From contig JAJTUP010000031.1 of the NCBI GenBank assembly GCA_021399435.1, positions 620,001-684,000 on the forward strand: a stretch of DNA of 64,000 nt, read 5' to 3'. Of the stretch, positions 24,868-35,219 are shown piece after piece (the first letter of the stretch is position 1; every line of letters starts with the position of its first letter). A program made the position numbers and the translations under genes. The notes beneath the pieces were generated by a model. The model made no database searches. It worked only from the letters and a program-made list of their open reading frames with translations, and was not told the DNA's origin. This stretch comes from Diaporthe sp. PMI_573. Lineage: Eukaryota; Ascomycota; Sordariomycetes; Diaporthales; Diaporthaceae.

Positions 24868-25458
24868 AGTATAATAAGTCTTAGTATTATTATTATAGTT
24901 TTCTTTGCCTCTAGATTCGTCTATAATAGCTGAAAATAGAGACTCAATAGTATATGCCTCAGGGTTATTTCTTAAAGCTTGGATAACCCCTGAAATAAAA
25001 CCCTCAAAATTATCACCTAGGCTAAATAAAACCCAGCTAATAATTACCTTATTAGGTAGTCTTATTTCTTTAGAATTAAGGTTATCTATTAGCTCTTTAA
25101 CTTTATTTAAATAACCCTCTATATTATTAAACTTAGAGGGATTTAAACTAAAGAATTCTTTGAGAATTAAATAATCTGTAGTAAAACCCTTAGGGTTATA
25201 TAAAGACTCTAGTTTTTCCCAAGCTTCTTTAGCATTATTTATACCCCTTAGTTATAATAAAGGGCCGTCCTCGCATAATAGTTTAATTATAGCAAGGGCT
25301 TTATTATTTATAGTAGCTATTTCGTCAATATTACTATTATTAGAAATAGCTTCATTATAGCCTTTTTTAATAAGATAGGCTTCGGCTTGAAGAGACCAAA
25401 TAACATAATTTTCAGTCCCTTTAAGCTTGGTAATAGCTGATTTATTAAAAAAAGCCAT
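24868..25458 (-). pseudogene. Copia-like Gag (UBN2 type) fragment
   Basis: The minus-strand frame starts at 25,458 with MAFFNKSAITKLKGTENY, followed by a Trp- and Tyr-bearing helix typical of the N-terminal DUF4219/UBN2 Gag region (a pattern like KLxGxENYxxW). One stop at about 25,252 interrupts it. Beyond that the same frame continues with AKEAWEKLESLYNPKG, a standard UBN2 motif, to about 24,880. It ends at the LTR-like element, so protease and Pol are missing. It is less mutated than the Copia copies to the left and belongs to a different family. Confidence 0.7.
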
Positions 25459-26208
25459 TATATATATTTAAAGAATTTAAATATATATAATAGATAAAGA
25501 TCCAGTAATAGTCGAAAAGTTGTTTGGAACCCAACAGAGGCTGAGACGGGCATCTATAATTAGATTCCCGAGGATGGACAGGTTAACTGGTTGAGGGTAG
25601 AGATAAGGGCCGGCGGAGATGGAGGAAGACCATCTAGCGACAGATTGGCCTCCATAACTGGCTTAGACAGGCCGACTTGGGCATTGTTTATGATCTTCAA
25701 ATAATTTTTATGCATCTCAGCCGATCCACAAAGTCCGGCCGTCACCCTTTTGAAATTCCAACGTGCTCTGTGAACCTTCTCGTAAAGTTGGTTGGCAGAT
25801 TTATCCCACACGGGCCTCACCCAACATTCTTTTGCGACTGCACATTGTATGTTTGAGCGGTGAATTTATCTACCAAACAGGAACATGGTTACATAGAGTT
25901 GAGTAGAGGAAGGGCTTCTTACCGTGATCAGCGACATAAATTCAAAATTACGGTCGAGTTGTTTGGAAAGAGCCCCCGGACCTATAATTTGCTCTTTTCA
26001 AAGCTCTCCCTAGGCGGAGTGAATAGCGTGTGTCCATAGTATGTGTACATGGATAAGACACACACTATTTCTTGTCCTTGAAGGACACTGATTGTCGTTC
26101 CGGCTTAGTAAAGCAACTTAACGAAAAACAAATATTCATCATAGTATGTATACATGCGTGCTGATGTTGGATGCCCCGCAAACATTGGACCATCCAAGAT
26201 GATACATT
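25459..26208. other. Intergenic transition to the biosynthetic island
   Basis: GC content rises to a balanced level here. An 86-residue open frame (25,560-25,820, minus) has no recognisable domain and no codon support. I see no other gene. The stretch holds the 3' flank of the P450 gene. Confidence 0.5.
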
Positions 26209-28115
26209 TTAGAAAATCTCTCTTAATCGAATAATACAATGTTTTGGCGCAGTTACCAAGGAGTCATATGTCTCCCTATTAGCGGTCTCGTTAGGGACGT
26301 CAACAAACTCAAATGACCAAACCAACAATGCCAGGACCATGCGCAGCTCGAGATAGCCCAGCCTCTTGCCCCAGCACCCCCTATTCCCGGCGCTGAAGGC
26401 CAGAATCGGCCCAGCTGCGCTGTTAAAAAGGCCGTTCTTTAACCAACGCGTGGGCCGGAACTCGTGCGGGTCTGAATCATCCCATGTCTGTCGGGCTACT
26501 GACGACCTTAACTTTTCTCGGCGGTCCGCCTCGGCAACGGCAACAGAGGGTTGGTTGAGCGACGGCCCGGCCAAGTTGAGGAAGACGCGGGTGTCGGCGG
26601 GGACCCGGCGGCCGAGTACGGTGGTATCGTGGCGCGTCATGACCATGATATTGACCACGGGCGTGTCGCAGCGAAGTGTCTCCTCAACAAAGGCGTCCAG
26701 GTACGGGGCGCGCGACCTGGTGAGCTCGGCGGTGGTAGGCAGGCGGCGCGCCGCGTGGGCCTCCGGGTGGGCGACGTGGAGGGACTCGCGCAGGCGGGTC
26801 TGCTCGGCCGGGTGCGCGACGAGCCGCCGGACGAGCCACAGCAACGAGCCTGACGACGTGTCGTGGCCGGCGATCAGATAGCCATAGATGGGCTCGAGGA
26901 TGCGCGGGTCCGAGAGGATCGGAGTCTGCCCGCGGCTGCCGCCCTCCTCATTTTCCTTCTGCTTCTCCTTGGCCGCTGCCCAAGCTCGCAGCTCGCGTTG
27001 GATCACAAAATCGAGCGCGCTCTGCGGCTCTCGCGTCCCTTCGGCCAGCCCGGGGGTCGACCGCTTGATCTGCGACGCGATATATTCGCGTATCGTGCGC
27101 CTGGCGGCCCGTACAGATGGCCGCAGGTTGTTGAAACGGTGGTACAGCGCCGGCCACGGCACCACGAAGGCCTTCCAGAGACTGTCCTCGTCGACGCGGA
27201 GCGCAGCGAGTTTGGCGGAGCGCGGATATCGGGGGAAGGAGACAGGTTGGTCATCCTTGCCGCGGCCGCCGTTGGGGCTAGAACTCCACTCATGTGCGTG
27301 CTTAGCGAGCTCCTCGTGCTGACGCTGAATATCGCCACCCTCGGGTCCTAGGCCCAGGGCTGCGCTGAGGATGGCGTCGAAGGAAAAGTCGCTAATGTCA
27401 TCTGCCACATCGAAGGGGCGGCCCGCAGCCATACGTGACCTTGTACGCCATAACGCTAGGAGATGGCACACAACATCGTGAATTCGAGGGCCGTTAATCT
27501 GTCATGAGTTCGCGTCAGACAGCTCAGACAGCAAATTCGAGATTGGCGAGGTCGGCAGACAGGTAGGTAGTGTTTTGCAAACACACCTGCGCAGACACGC
27601 ATGCATTTACTCACATTTTGCAGCATGGACGGCGTCATTAGGTCCCTCGCTAGGTTCCGACTACTGTGGAAGTCAAGATCAAAGGTCTCCAAGGATGGGA
27701 AGGCATGCGAAAGGATGCCGCGGAAGGCATCGACCTTGAGCCCGCGTTTGAAATCGACAGCATCCCGGTGGCTTAGGATGTCGTTGACCTCGCAATAGTC
27801 GGACACGATGACGGCCGCCTTAGAGAAGGGGCCCAGGAAGACCTGCGTGATGGCTGAGTTGTGTCGGTGTGCCTGTTCCAAGAACCATGTCCGAAAGTTT
27901 TGATTCTTTTTCGTATGCTCCCCAATATCCGGAATATCGCCCAATATCCGCTTGCCCGAGGCCTTGTTGTAAGGAATACCAGGAATCGGCTGGGGGTACA
28001 GCTTTTGGACGAACAGATAGGCAACTGTAAGGACTAGAATGGCTGTGATTGCCACGGCTGGTAGATATGAAATCTGGGCATTGTACAATAAACGTTGGAA
28101 TGTGAGATTCGCCAT
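26209..28115 (-). CDS. Cytochrome P450 monooxygenase
   Basis: Two exons: 27,615-28,115 and 26,209-27,498, joined across a 116-nt phase-0 intron (27,499-27,614; GTGAGT...CTGAC...CAG). The product is about 596 aa. It is expected to be an ER-anchored haem-thiolate enzyme that oxidises a hydrophobic substrate with a P450 reductase partner. An N-terminal membrane anchor (about residues 13-33) precedes a proline-rich hinge (PQPIPGIP). The I-helix motif AGHDTSS lies near 376, the K-helix ExxR (EETLR) near 433, FRPTRW after it, and the haem loop FSAGNRGCWG with the Cys ligand near 535. All signature residues are intact. An upstream in-frame ATG at 28,160 would add 15 residues; I prefer 28,115 because MANL leads directly into the anchor. 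It is divergent from the terpene-cyclase-like gene, and a role in epoxidising or hydroxylating the prenyl chain is inferred. Confidence 0.88.
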
Positions 28116-28731
28116 TTCCGCGACTTGCTCGTAGACTATGGAACGTCTCGACCAACTCATTCACATAAGTAAGAAGAAATGAATCTCGCCGTGTAGAAGG
28201 ACAGGGCCGGTTTTGTCAACCCTCGTCCGCTGGAGGCAGTGGCTCAGGCGGTTGTTCGAATAGAGCGCATACAGAACCCGACAACATGATTTACTTCGGC
28301 CTAGCTCAAGTTTAAATCACGTCTATAAGTACTATCCCATCCACATCGGTTAGCCAACCTGCCAACCAACAACGAGCGCGTAGAGTGGCTCGGCATCCGC
28401 TTTTTTTCAGGGCGGGTCTTTACATGGCACAGAGATGTACGAGACAGGGATTCAGTCCTCACCCACTGGGGTTACATGGCTCACACCAACTGCACCAACG
28501 ACTTGTGCTAATGTGGGCCTCACATGTTGGGGCATTTCATCCCTGCTCATCCCAGGTGGCCCAAGTTCCCAGGACATCGTATACCCTTTCTGCTCTTTTT
28601 CTCTTCTTTTCTAATTCCATTCATTTTCATTCATTCTTGTCTTTTTCTCTCTCTGGGTGGTCTTGCAGCAGAGCCTGCAAATTCGCTGGGGTCCAACATT
28701 GAATTCTCGTCGAAGCAATATCCAGATCAAC
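28116..28731. promoter_or_regulatory. Shared divergent promoter, P450 and cyclase
   Basis: A 616-bp interval separates the start codons of two divergently transcribed genes. It includes a TATAAG-like box near 28,324. Pyrimidine-rich sequence at 28,580-28,660 precedes the cyclase ATG and is typical of fungal leaders. Open frames here are short and not credible. Confidence 0.5.
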
Positions 28732-29865
28732 ATGCAGCAGAACAGCACCCGAATCTATGGACTCGCTGCGGCCTTGCCGTTTCTCGTGCTCTCGGCGTAC
28801 TATTTCCACTTGATGGATATTCCCAATCTGATGGGGCTTTTGCAGCCTGCTTTAGACTCGGACAGGATCGAATGGGACGGCGGCGCCATCCCGCTCCTGC
28901 AGACCTTTTACCGCGTTGGCTTGCTTGACTGGTATTGGCGTGGCATGACCGTCATATTCGCTCCCGCAACCTTTGGCGTCGACCCCCTTGGATGGTGGAC
29001 GGGCTTCCAGTTCCTCACGCAGCTAGCCCCCTTGTACGCAACCTGGATACTGGATGCAAGTCGTAACAGATCAGGTCCGAAGCGATTGTAAGTGGTGTTG
29101 CTCAAGAGCTCCCGATCACCTCAGGTAAAAGACTTAACTAAATTAGAGGATAGTATCATGCTATTCATGTTTCTTGGGCAAATCTTCGGCACTGGGGCCA
29201 CTGCGCCAATCTTCTATTTCTTTGAATTAATTTTTGCCGACAAACCCACCGATCTAGCAATACCGACTCGCACCCGCCAGCAGATTCAGAGTTCCCTCTA
29301 TTTCCGCACAACGCCGCTTTTCCTCCCTTTGCTGCTGCTGTTGCACCTCTCCTCTGTCGCTGGGGCGTTCTTCGCGCCCCAGCTGGAGACACGGCAAATG
29401 TGTGTATGGTTTTGGTTCCTCGTACCCGTATGGATAGGGCTCGGGAATGAGCTGCTCACGCGCCTGTCCACGCTCGGATCAACCGTGAAGCCAGCCCGCA
29501 GTGCAGCCGTCGTGGCGGAGAGGCACCTGATTATCCTGATGGCCCTGTCTGCTGGCGTCTGGATCTATATGCTCGCAGCCGCCCCTTACTCACTCCGTAC
29601 CATCTTTGTGCCTGACAGCCTGGCTCATAGCCACCTGCTCTTGCACTCGCGCCTCATCTGGCAGGTTGATTTCTTGTTCACATTTGGAAGCGCGGCAGGG
29701 TTCATAGCGTACCAGTATGTTAGCTTGTATTGCACGGGGCTGCTTAAAAGCAACGACTGGCTGCTACCAGCGTTGCTACCGATTGTAGCGACGGGTGGAG
29801 GACCAGGCACAGCTGTAGCAGCTGCTTGGTTATGGAAGCAGAGGATCCTGCTTCGGGAGGTGTGA
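28732..29865 (+). CDS. Integral-membrane terpene-cyclase-like protein
   Basis: Two exons: 28,732-29,087 and 29,154-29,865, with a 66-nt intron (GTAAGT...TTAACTAA...GATAG) that keeps the frame. The product is about 355 aa, almost entirely hydrophobic with seven or more likely membrane segments. The N-terminal half carries TFYRVGLLDWYWRG, TFGVDPLGWW and FLTQLAPLYATWILD, a pattern I associate with fungal membrane proteins related to the MacJ/AscF-type terpene cyclases. Those enzymes cyclise polyprenyl chains of meroterpenoids by protonation. That assignment rests on memory of the pattern and on context. Acidic residues in the loops (D in DWYWRG, D in GVDP) are candidate catalytic groups. Neighbours are a divergent P450 and a convergent UbiA prenyltransferase. 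An unrelated membrane protein family remains possible. Confidence 0.6.
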
Positions 29866-30246
29866 TGGGATTAAGTTTTCGTAGAAATCTCATGTAGGAT
29901 ATAAGTTGAAGTTCTAGTACCATTGTAAGGCTTATTTGTGTCTATTTGTTCAATATTAAAAAGTTTGAGTGTGCACGAAACCATACATTGCCTGAAGACT
30001 GCATCAGATTTCTGTGTCTCATGGTGTTGTTAGAAATTACTTTCCAGACAAGGGCGTGAATATTTGCTTTTGATCTTGAGTTGCCAGATAGAGTGATACA
30101 ATGTACAATGTTTCAGCAACTAAATTAACCAGATATCCGCCAGCCACTAAGCCCTGAGTAGGCAGGCAATTAACTGTTGATATGACGAGTACTGAGACAT
30201 GAATTAGAAACAACTACCCCCTTTTTTTCTTTTCTTTTTCGTCACT
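29866..30246. other. Convergent 3' intergenic region
   Basis: Lies between the stop codons of the cyclase-like gene and the UbiA gene, which converge. It is AT-richer than both genes, as for fungal 3' untranslated regions, and ends in a pyrimidine run (30,220-30,240). No gene is visible. Confidence 0.6.
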
Positions 30247-31446
30247 TCACATCACTTCGAACACTGCTCTTAGCTCGAATCCGCCGCTCCGCCGCAGGTA
30301 CTCGAGACCTAGACCAGCCACGATCGCCAGACCCGTCGCCCAGAAGCCCTGCGAGAACCAGAGCCAGCAGTCTTTTGGGTCGTCGAGGTCGACGTTTGCC
30401 ACCATGGTACCTACAGAGAGGGCGGGACCCCCGACGGCGAGTGCGTAGTAAGGGGCGCCCATGCCGGCGAGGTATCCCGAGGCGACCAGTCCGGCCACCA
30501 TGGCGCCGAGGAGGCCCCAGAACGGCAGGCGGCCAATCAGAGGGCTGGCGCGTGAGCGGCGGAGGCGCAGCAGCAGCACGGCTGCGCTCCCGATGCCGGC
30601 GCGCTGGTCGTCGGCGACGTCCTGGTGCGCGTAGATGGTGTCGAATATGACGACCCACAGCACAGCGGCGGACAAGAGCGCCAGCGTAGACGGGTCAGTC
30701 CAGGGTGACGGCGACGACAACGTAGACGACGCCACGCCTACGGCGCTGCTGCCCACCATGATGGCCCAGGTCAGGCAGAAGCCCAGCACCAGCTGGGGCA
30801 GCTCGGATTGTCGTTTGGCGAAGGGGTAGTAGGCGGTACCGAGCAGGGCGGGCAGGGCGGCGGCGACGGCATTATGGGCCTGGGGGGACGGAAGGCCCAG
30901 CCGCAGCACGGCGAGCAGGCAGGCGGCCTGCGAGACCGCGAAAAGGCCTGCGGCGCGCGCCGAGATGGCACCCCGAGGGATGGGCCGGCCGCGCGTTCGG
31001 GCAACCTTTGCATCCAGGGGGGCGTCGACGAGGTCATTCCATGCGTGCGCCGCGTTGCTGCTGAAGAAGGATGCGACGAAGAGCACGACGCACGCCCGCA
31101 CGATCTCGGCCGGCGAGGTGGTTGCCACGCTTGCGGTATTGCAGTTGAAGCTGCTGCCGTCGAAGCTACTGCCATTGGTGCTGGTGCTGGTGATGATGCT
31201 GGTGCCCCTCTGGGCCGTCACTGCATGCAGCACACCGAATACGTTGGGAAAGTAGACGAGGAAGAGCGCCGCCGGGGGGCTCAGCCGGCAGAGCTGGATC
31301 CAAGGGACGTATCTGGCTGGCAGGTAGTCAACCCAACCCCGGGTGTGTCCACCGCCGTACTGCTGTGCCAGCAGCCTCTGAGGGGTGGCCTCCCGGGCTT
31401 GAATTGTCCTGAACTTGTCGGTGGTGCCGCCCGTGTCCATGGCCAT
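30247..31446 (-). CDS. UbiA-family prenyltransferase
   Basis: A single-exon protein of 399 aa from the ATG at 31,446 (MAMDTGG); the open frame extends upstream to 31,590 but that part is not protein-like. It is a polytopic membrane enzyme that transfers a prenyl diphosphate to an aromatic or similar acceptor. The first Asp-rich motif NDLVDAPLD is at about 137-145, followed by KVARTRGRPIPRG, the usual continuation in COQ2/meroterpenoid enzymes. YYPFAKR lies near 206, and the second Asp-rich motif DTIYAHQDVADD at about 269-280. All Mg-diphosphate ligands look intact. It is longer than the usual 300-330 aa, partly because of a Ser/Thr/Asn-rich insert at about 76-112. It converges on the cyclase-like gene and diverges from the SDR. 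The substrate cannot be read from sequence. Confidence 0.88.
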   Translation of the reverse strand: MAMDTGGTTDKFRTIQAREATPQRLLAQQYGGGHTRGWVDYLPARYVPWIQLCRLSPPAALFLVYFPNVFGVLHAVTAQRGTSIITSTSTNGSSFDGSSFNCNTASVATTSPAEIVRACVVLFVASFFSSNAAHAWNDLVDAPLDAKVARTRGRPIPRGAISARAAGLFAVSQAACLLAVLRLGLPSPQAHNAVAAALPALLGTAYYPFAKRQSELPQLVLGFCLTWAIMVGSSAVGVASSTLSSPSPWTDPSTLALLSAAVLWVVIFDTIYAHQDVADDQRAGIGSAAVLLLRLRRSRASPLIGRLPFWGLLGAMVAGLVASGYLAGMGAPYYALAVGGPALSVGTMVANVDLDDPKDCWLWFSQGFWATGLAIVAGLGLEYLRRSGGFELRAVFEVM

Positions 31447-32831
31447 ATTTGGAAAACGTGGTTGAGTACACGCACGTCTGATATTTGGAACAAATATTAA
31501 AGTGAGTATGTAGTGTGCCACTCTGATCGGCTGACGGCCTCGACAGCATGAGAAGATAGGTAGATACTGATCAATGTAATGGGAGAACACGGCTCTACTG
31601 ATGATTACTTACACTGATTCCGCTCGGGTGGAGCCTAGAGCAGATTTCTCGTCTTACTTATACGTAGTCTACATTAGTGTACACGTGAGCATGCCTTTTC
31701 CTCCTCAGCAGACTCGAGGCCTTTTTGCGGCTCAATAAGCCGACCAAGCCCCGACGACTCTCAATCTCGGCCAGTCAGTAACTGTCTAGACATCCCTTGG
31801 CTCATTGTTCCCCGGGAGTGTATCAAGAAGGTAGAGCCGCGATCAACAGCCGGACTCCCCGGAGGCAGCCAGTACCGTCGTGGCTGTTGGTTCTAGCCGA
31901 GTACCAAATGAAGAAAAATTGCGCATGCTGATATCAAGACTCGTTGTTAGGCCTGTGGGGGCCCCGCTCAATATGGACCCTTTCCTAAACCTGAGGTTAT
32001 CCAACTTGAGCATGTTGACCGATGTGACGCATTGATCACAAGATCAGGCCACCAAGTACCACCCTGTACTGTAGTATTTTTGCTTGTCCACAGCGGGAAA
32101 ACAGCCAGTTACGGTATGGTTGAGGGCGATGCTGCGACGATCCCATTTTTTGTTGGCTGGCATGCGGCTACATTGTTTACCTACTTTAAAAGTAGTTTTG
32201 CTAGTTGACCAGTTGGTCGTTAGCGTCCGTGGCTGAGAAACCGTTGGCACTAATTCTGCCCCAGGGGTACTGGGATGGTTGGGGGCTTTTTCCCCGGCCC
32301 ATACCCCCACGGACAGTAACCGACACCGAAAGGTCCAAACGACGATCTAGGCGCCTACGACGTAGCACTAGCCAGGCAACCAGACATGACCAAAGGGCAT
32401 GTTGGTTACAACCTACAGAGACGTTGGTTGCAGAAATGGGTCCGTCAGGGAACAACCCGAGTCTTGGCCCAGAATACTTTCTGCAAGGTACCACAGTATG
32501 CACAAGGCAATCTCACTGTGGCTGCAGGATTGCGGACACTGTTCAATTGCATGCAGTCCTCTCTTGTGCAGCGACAGCATCCTAGATCCCTACCTGCTTA
32601 AGTCCCGACCTAAGTGCCTACTTGGGTAACTACATATATTATTCTATCAAACAGGGACCAACAATTTGTATCAAGCCGATACAGGCCGGTACTGAACTTG
32701 CAAGGGAACTGTGAACACAATATCCCATGCAAGCTTTCCTTTGCCCTCTTTCCTGAAGTCTCGTTGCCGGAACTGCACCTGATCTGATTCCCCACGAGTT
32801 TCCCACACTGGCTCACGATCACACCACGACC
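31447..32831. promoter_or_regulatory. Divergent intergenic region, UbiA and SDR
   Basis: A 1.4-kb interval between two divergent start codons. Several overlapping open frames of 60-120 codons occur at 32,040-32,630 on both strands, none with a recognisable domain. It presumably holds both promoters. CCCGGG- and CGG-containing sites occur, but I cannot assign a regulator. Confidence 0.45.
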
Positions 32832-33951
32832 ATGGCGGCCCCTAAGTTTGATGTGAGCCCAGACAAGCAGGCGAGCTTTCCTCGCTTCATGTATCACCAG
32901 GTCACTGCCAAGCCACAGATTGTGAAGGGTGTCGACCTCAGTGGCAGGACCGCCCTGGTCACCGGGTCCAACAGCGGCGTCGGGCTCGAGACGAGCCGCC
33001 AACTGCTCGACCTGGGCGTCAGCAAGCTGATCCTGGCCGTGCGCGACGAGGAGAAGGGAAGGGCCGCCGCCGCGAGCCTCCTGGCAGGCCGCAAGCACGC
33101 CCAGCCCGACGCCGTCGAGGTGTGGAAGCTCGATCTCTCCTCGTACGACTCGGTCGTGGCTTTTGCCGACCGCGCCGCCAAGACCCTGGCACGCCTCGAT
33201 ATCGCCGTCCTCAACGCCGGCTTCCGCCCCACCAAGCGCGTCGTCAACAAGGCCACCGGCCACGACGAGATCATCCAGGTCAACTACCTGTCCACCGCGC
33301 TGCTGGCTATTCTGCTTCTGCCCGTGGCAAGGCGCGTGCGCACCAATCAGCCCCAGCCCACCCGCATCACCCTGACCCTTTCCGAGGTGGCCAACTGGGC
33401 CCGCTTCCCCGTCGGCAAGGACCTGCCCATCCTAGCCGCTCTCGACGCCCCCGGGAAGCTTGCCGACAACACCAACGACCGCATGTTCGTGTCCAAGCTG
33501 CTCGGCCACTTCTTCGTCCGTGCCCTCGCCTACAAGATCCCCCCCTCAGTGGCCGTCATTAACGCCGCCTCGCCCGGCGCCATACATGACTCTCAGTTCA
33601 ACCGCGACATCGACAAGACGTCCGCAGGGCCCGTCGTGAATATGATCCTCCGCCGTGTCGGCAACTCCTCCGCCGTCGGTGCCCGCATGATGACAGACGC
33701 CGCCGTTGCCCACAGGGAGGAAGTCCACGGGCAGTTCCTGTCCTTTCAGAAGATCGTGCCGTAAGTGATCACCTCAGTTTTACTGCCTATCCGGTTGCCA
33801 CCAAGTTAAAAATTACCCTCTCTACTTTAGCATGCCTCCCATCGTCTACACCGACGAGGGCGCCAAGACCTCTAACCAGCTTTGGAAAGAAACGATGGAC
33901 GAGCTGTCCTTCGCCAAGGCAGCAGCAATCGTGGAGGAAGTGAGCAAATAA
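32832..33951 (+). CDS. Short-chain dehydrogenase-like protein, Tyr missing
   Basis: Exons 32,832-33,760 and 33,831-33,951, with a 70-nt intron (GTAAGT...TTTAG), give 349 aa. The cofactor motif TGSNSGVG is at 44-51, an Asp-Leu motif near 101, and NAG at 128-130, as in NADP(H) reductases of the SDR family. A Ser at 184 (LTLSEV) occupies the catalytic-Ser region. The YxxxK motif reads M218-F-V-S-K222: Lys is present but the catalytic Tyr is Met (codon ATG). Fungal relatives usually read RYxxSKLL at this point. The protein may be a redox enzyme with altered chemistry, a non-redox Rossmann protein, or recently inactivated. The frame and intron are otherwise intact. Confidence 0.85.
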
Positions 33952-34015
33952 GTCATCGAGAGGGTGATTTCCATTCTGGGTAGAGAGTCCTTGTTATTTT
34001 CATGATTTATAACTT

Positions 34016-34552
34016 ATGAGTAGCTTGAAATACTGTAGTACTACCACGGAGCTGCCGCGCTGGACGTGGCACACGCTGAGCTTCAAGGCCGACGCCGGGC
34101 TGTACGCCGAGCTGGCAAACCTGTACACCACGGCGCCCGAGATGGCCACTGTCGGCGCCCTGCAGGCCGGCTCGCTCATGGCCGCCGTCCAGCCTATCGG
34201 GGCGAGCGCGGTCCTGGCCGGTCGCGAGAGCAATAACTTCACCGGCAACGCGCTTGGGCTTGAGGCTGTCAACCAGACTTGGTTGGGCATTACGGCGAGC
34301 TGGTGGAACGCCGAGGACGACGCGATCGTGTACGCCGCGCTCGACTCGTTCGCGTCCAAAGTCCAGGCGGCCGTCGAGGCGGCCGGCGCGGCCGTCGACT
34401 ACATCTTCATGAACGATGCCAATATCAAGCAGCCGGTCATTGCGTCGTACGGAGACGCAAATGTACGCCGATTGCAGGCAGCGCAGAGTGTCTATGACCC
34501 GGACCTGATCTTCAGGAATCTTGTGCCTGGTGGCCAGAAGATACCATGGTGA
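34016..34552 (+). pseudogene. FAD-linked oxidase (BBE type), C-terminal remnant
   Basis: About 178 residues match the C-terminal part of berberine-bridge-type FAD oxidases (normally about 480-500 aa). The end shows the characteristic KQPVIASYGDAN, then RLQAAQSVYDPDLIF. The FAD-binding N-terminal domain with its flavin-linking His/Cys is absent. Only 64 bp separate this frame from the SDR stop codon, so there is no room for it upstream. The frame itself is open and GC-rich, so truncation is recent or the fragment is expressed. It probably represents a lost tailoring oxidase of the island. Confidence 0.8.
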
Positions 34553-35219
34553 ACTCAGATTCTGCGCCATCGACGATGCCCGTGTTATGCGCGGCTGTAC
34601 ATGCGTCACATTGCGTGCCCAGAGAGCATGGGGACTGATGCAGCAACCTTGAGCTTTGTATAAGCGGACTTATAGCACCACGCCGTAACTTGAACAGGGT
34701 GTACGGCACAATACCGAAGACTGATAGAATCTGCACTTCTTGAATGTGCAATTGCGTTTTTCTGCCAACGCTTTCTGCCTCCTAGGATGTCGACGGATAC
34801 GACGATAGTCTGAAAGGGGCAGAGTGAGTGATTCTCTGGTATAACGAGATCTCAAATCTTGGGTCCCGAGTCAGCCTGCAGGGGGTGTGGGTGCAGTGGA
34901 TGTACCGCATACTGATTCCATGCACTGTGTCATCCAACCAACCACCAAGGTACTTACTTAAGTAGGTAGGTAGATGTGTGCTAGCTGGCATTAGTACAAA
35001 AAGGTACTCGATGCGGAGTACATCCGCCCTGCCTTGCACCCTTGCTTTGCTCCCAATTCCGAATCATCCGCATGAAGAAACCCCGTGTTTTTGACATAAA
35101 TACCTATGCATCGTTTACCTTCCCCCATCGCCCGCCTCTACCCAGCCCTCGGCCACAATTTCCTCTCCTTCTTCCAAGCTCACCATATCAATTCTACTAC
35201 ATTCCCTCCGAGCTCCATA
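34553..35219. other. Intergenic region upstream of SnoaL-like gene
   Basis: No gene is visible; short open frames overlap on the minus strand without domains. ACATAAATACC near 35,093-35,103 and a pyrimidine-rich leader (35,115-35,215) probably serve the SnoaL-like gene. Confidence 0.45.

Noticed and set aside
25560..25820. 86-codon minus-strand frame near the P450 3' end
   Set aside because: No domain, no intron and no clear composition signal; could be chance.
26366..27351. Several plus-strand frames of 100-171 codons
   Set aside because: They are antisense shadows of the P450 gene, caused by its high GC content.
30808..31500. 230-codon plus-strand frame
   Set aside because: Antisense to the UbiA gene; Gly/Arg-rich composition expected of the complement of a GC-rich membrane protein gene.
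32040..32629. Cluster of overlapping 70-126 codon frames between UbiA and SDR
   Set aside because: They overlap on both strands without recognisable protein; the interval is better explained as a divergent promoter.
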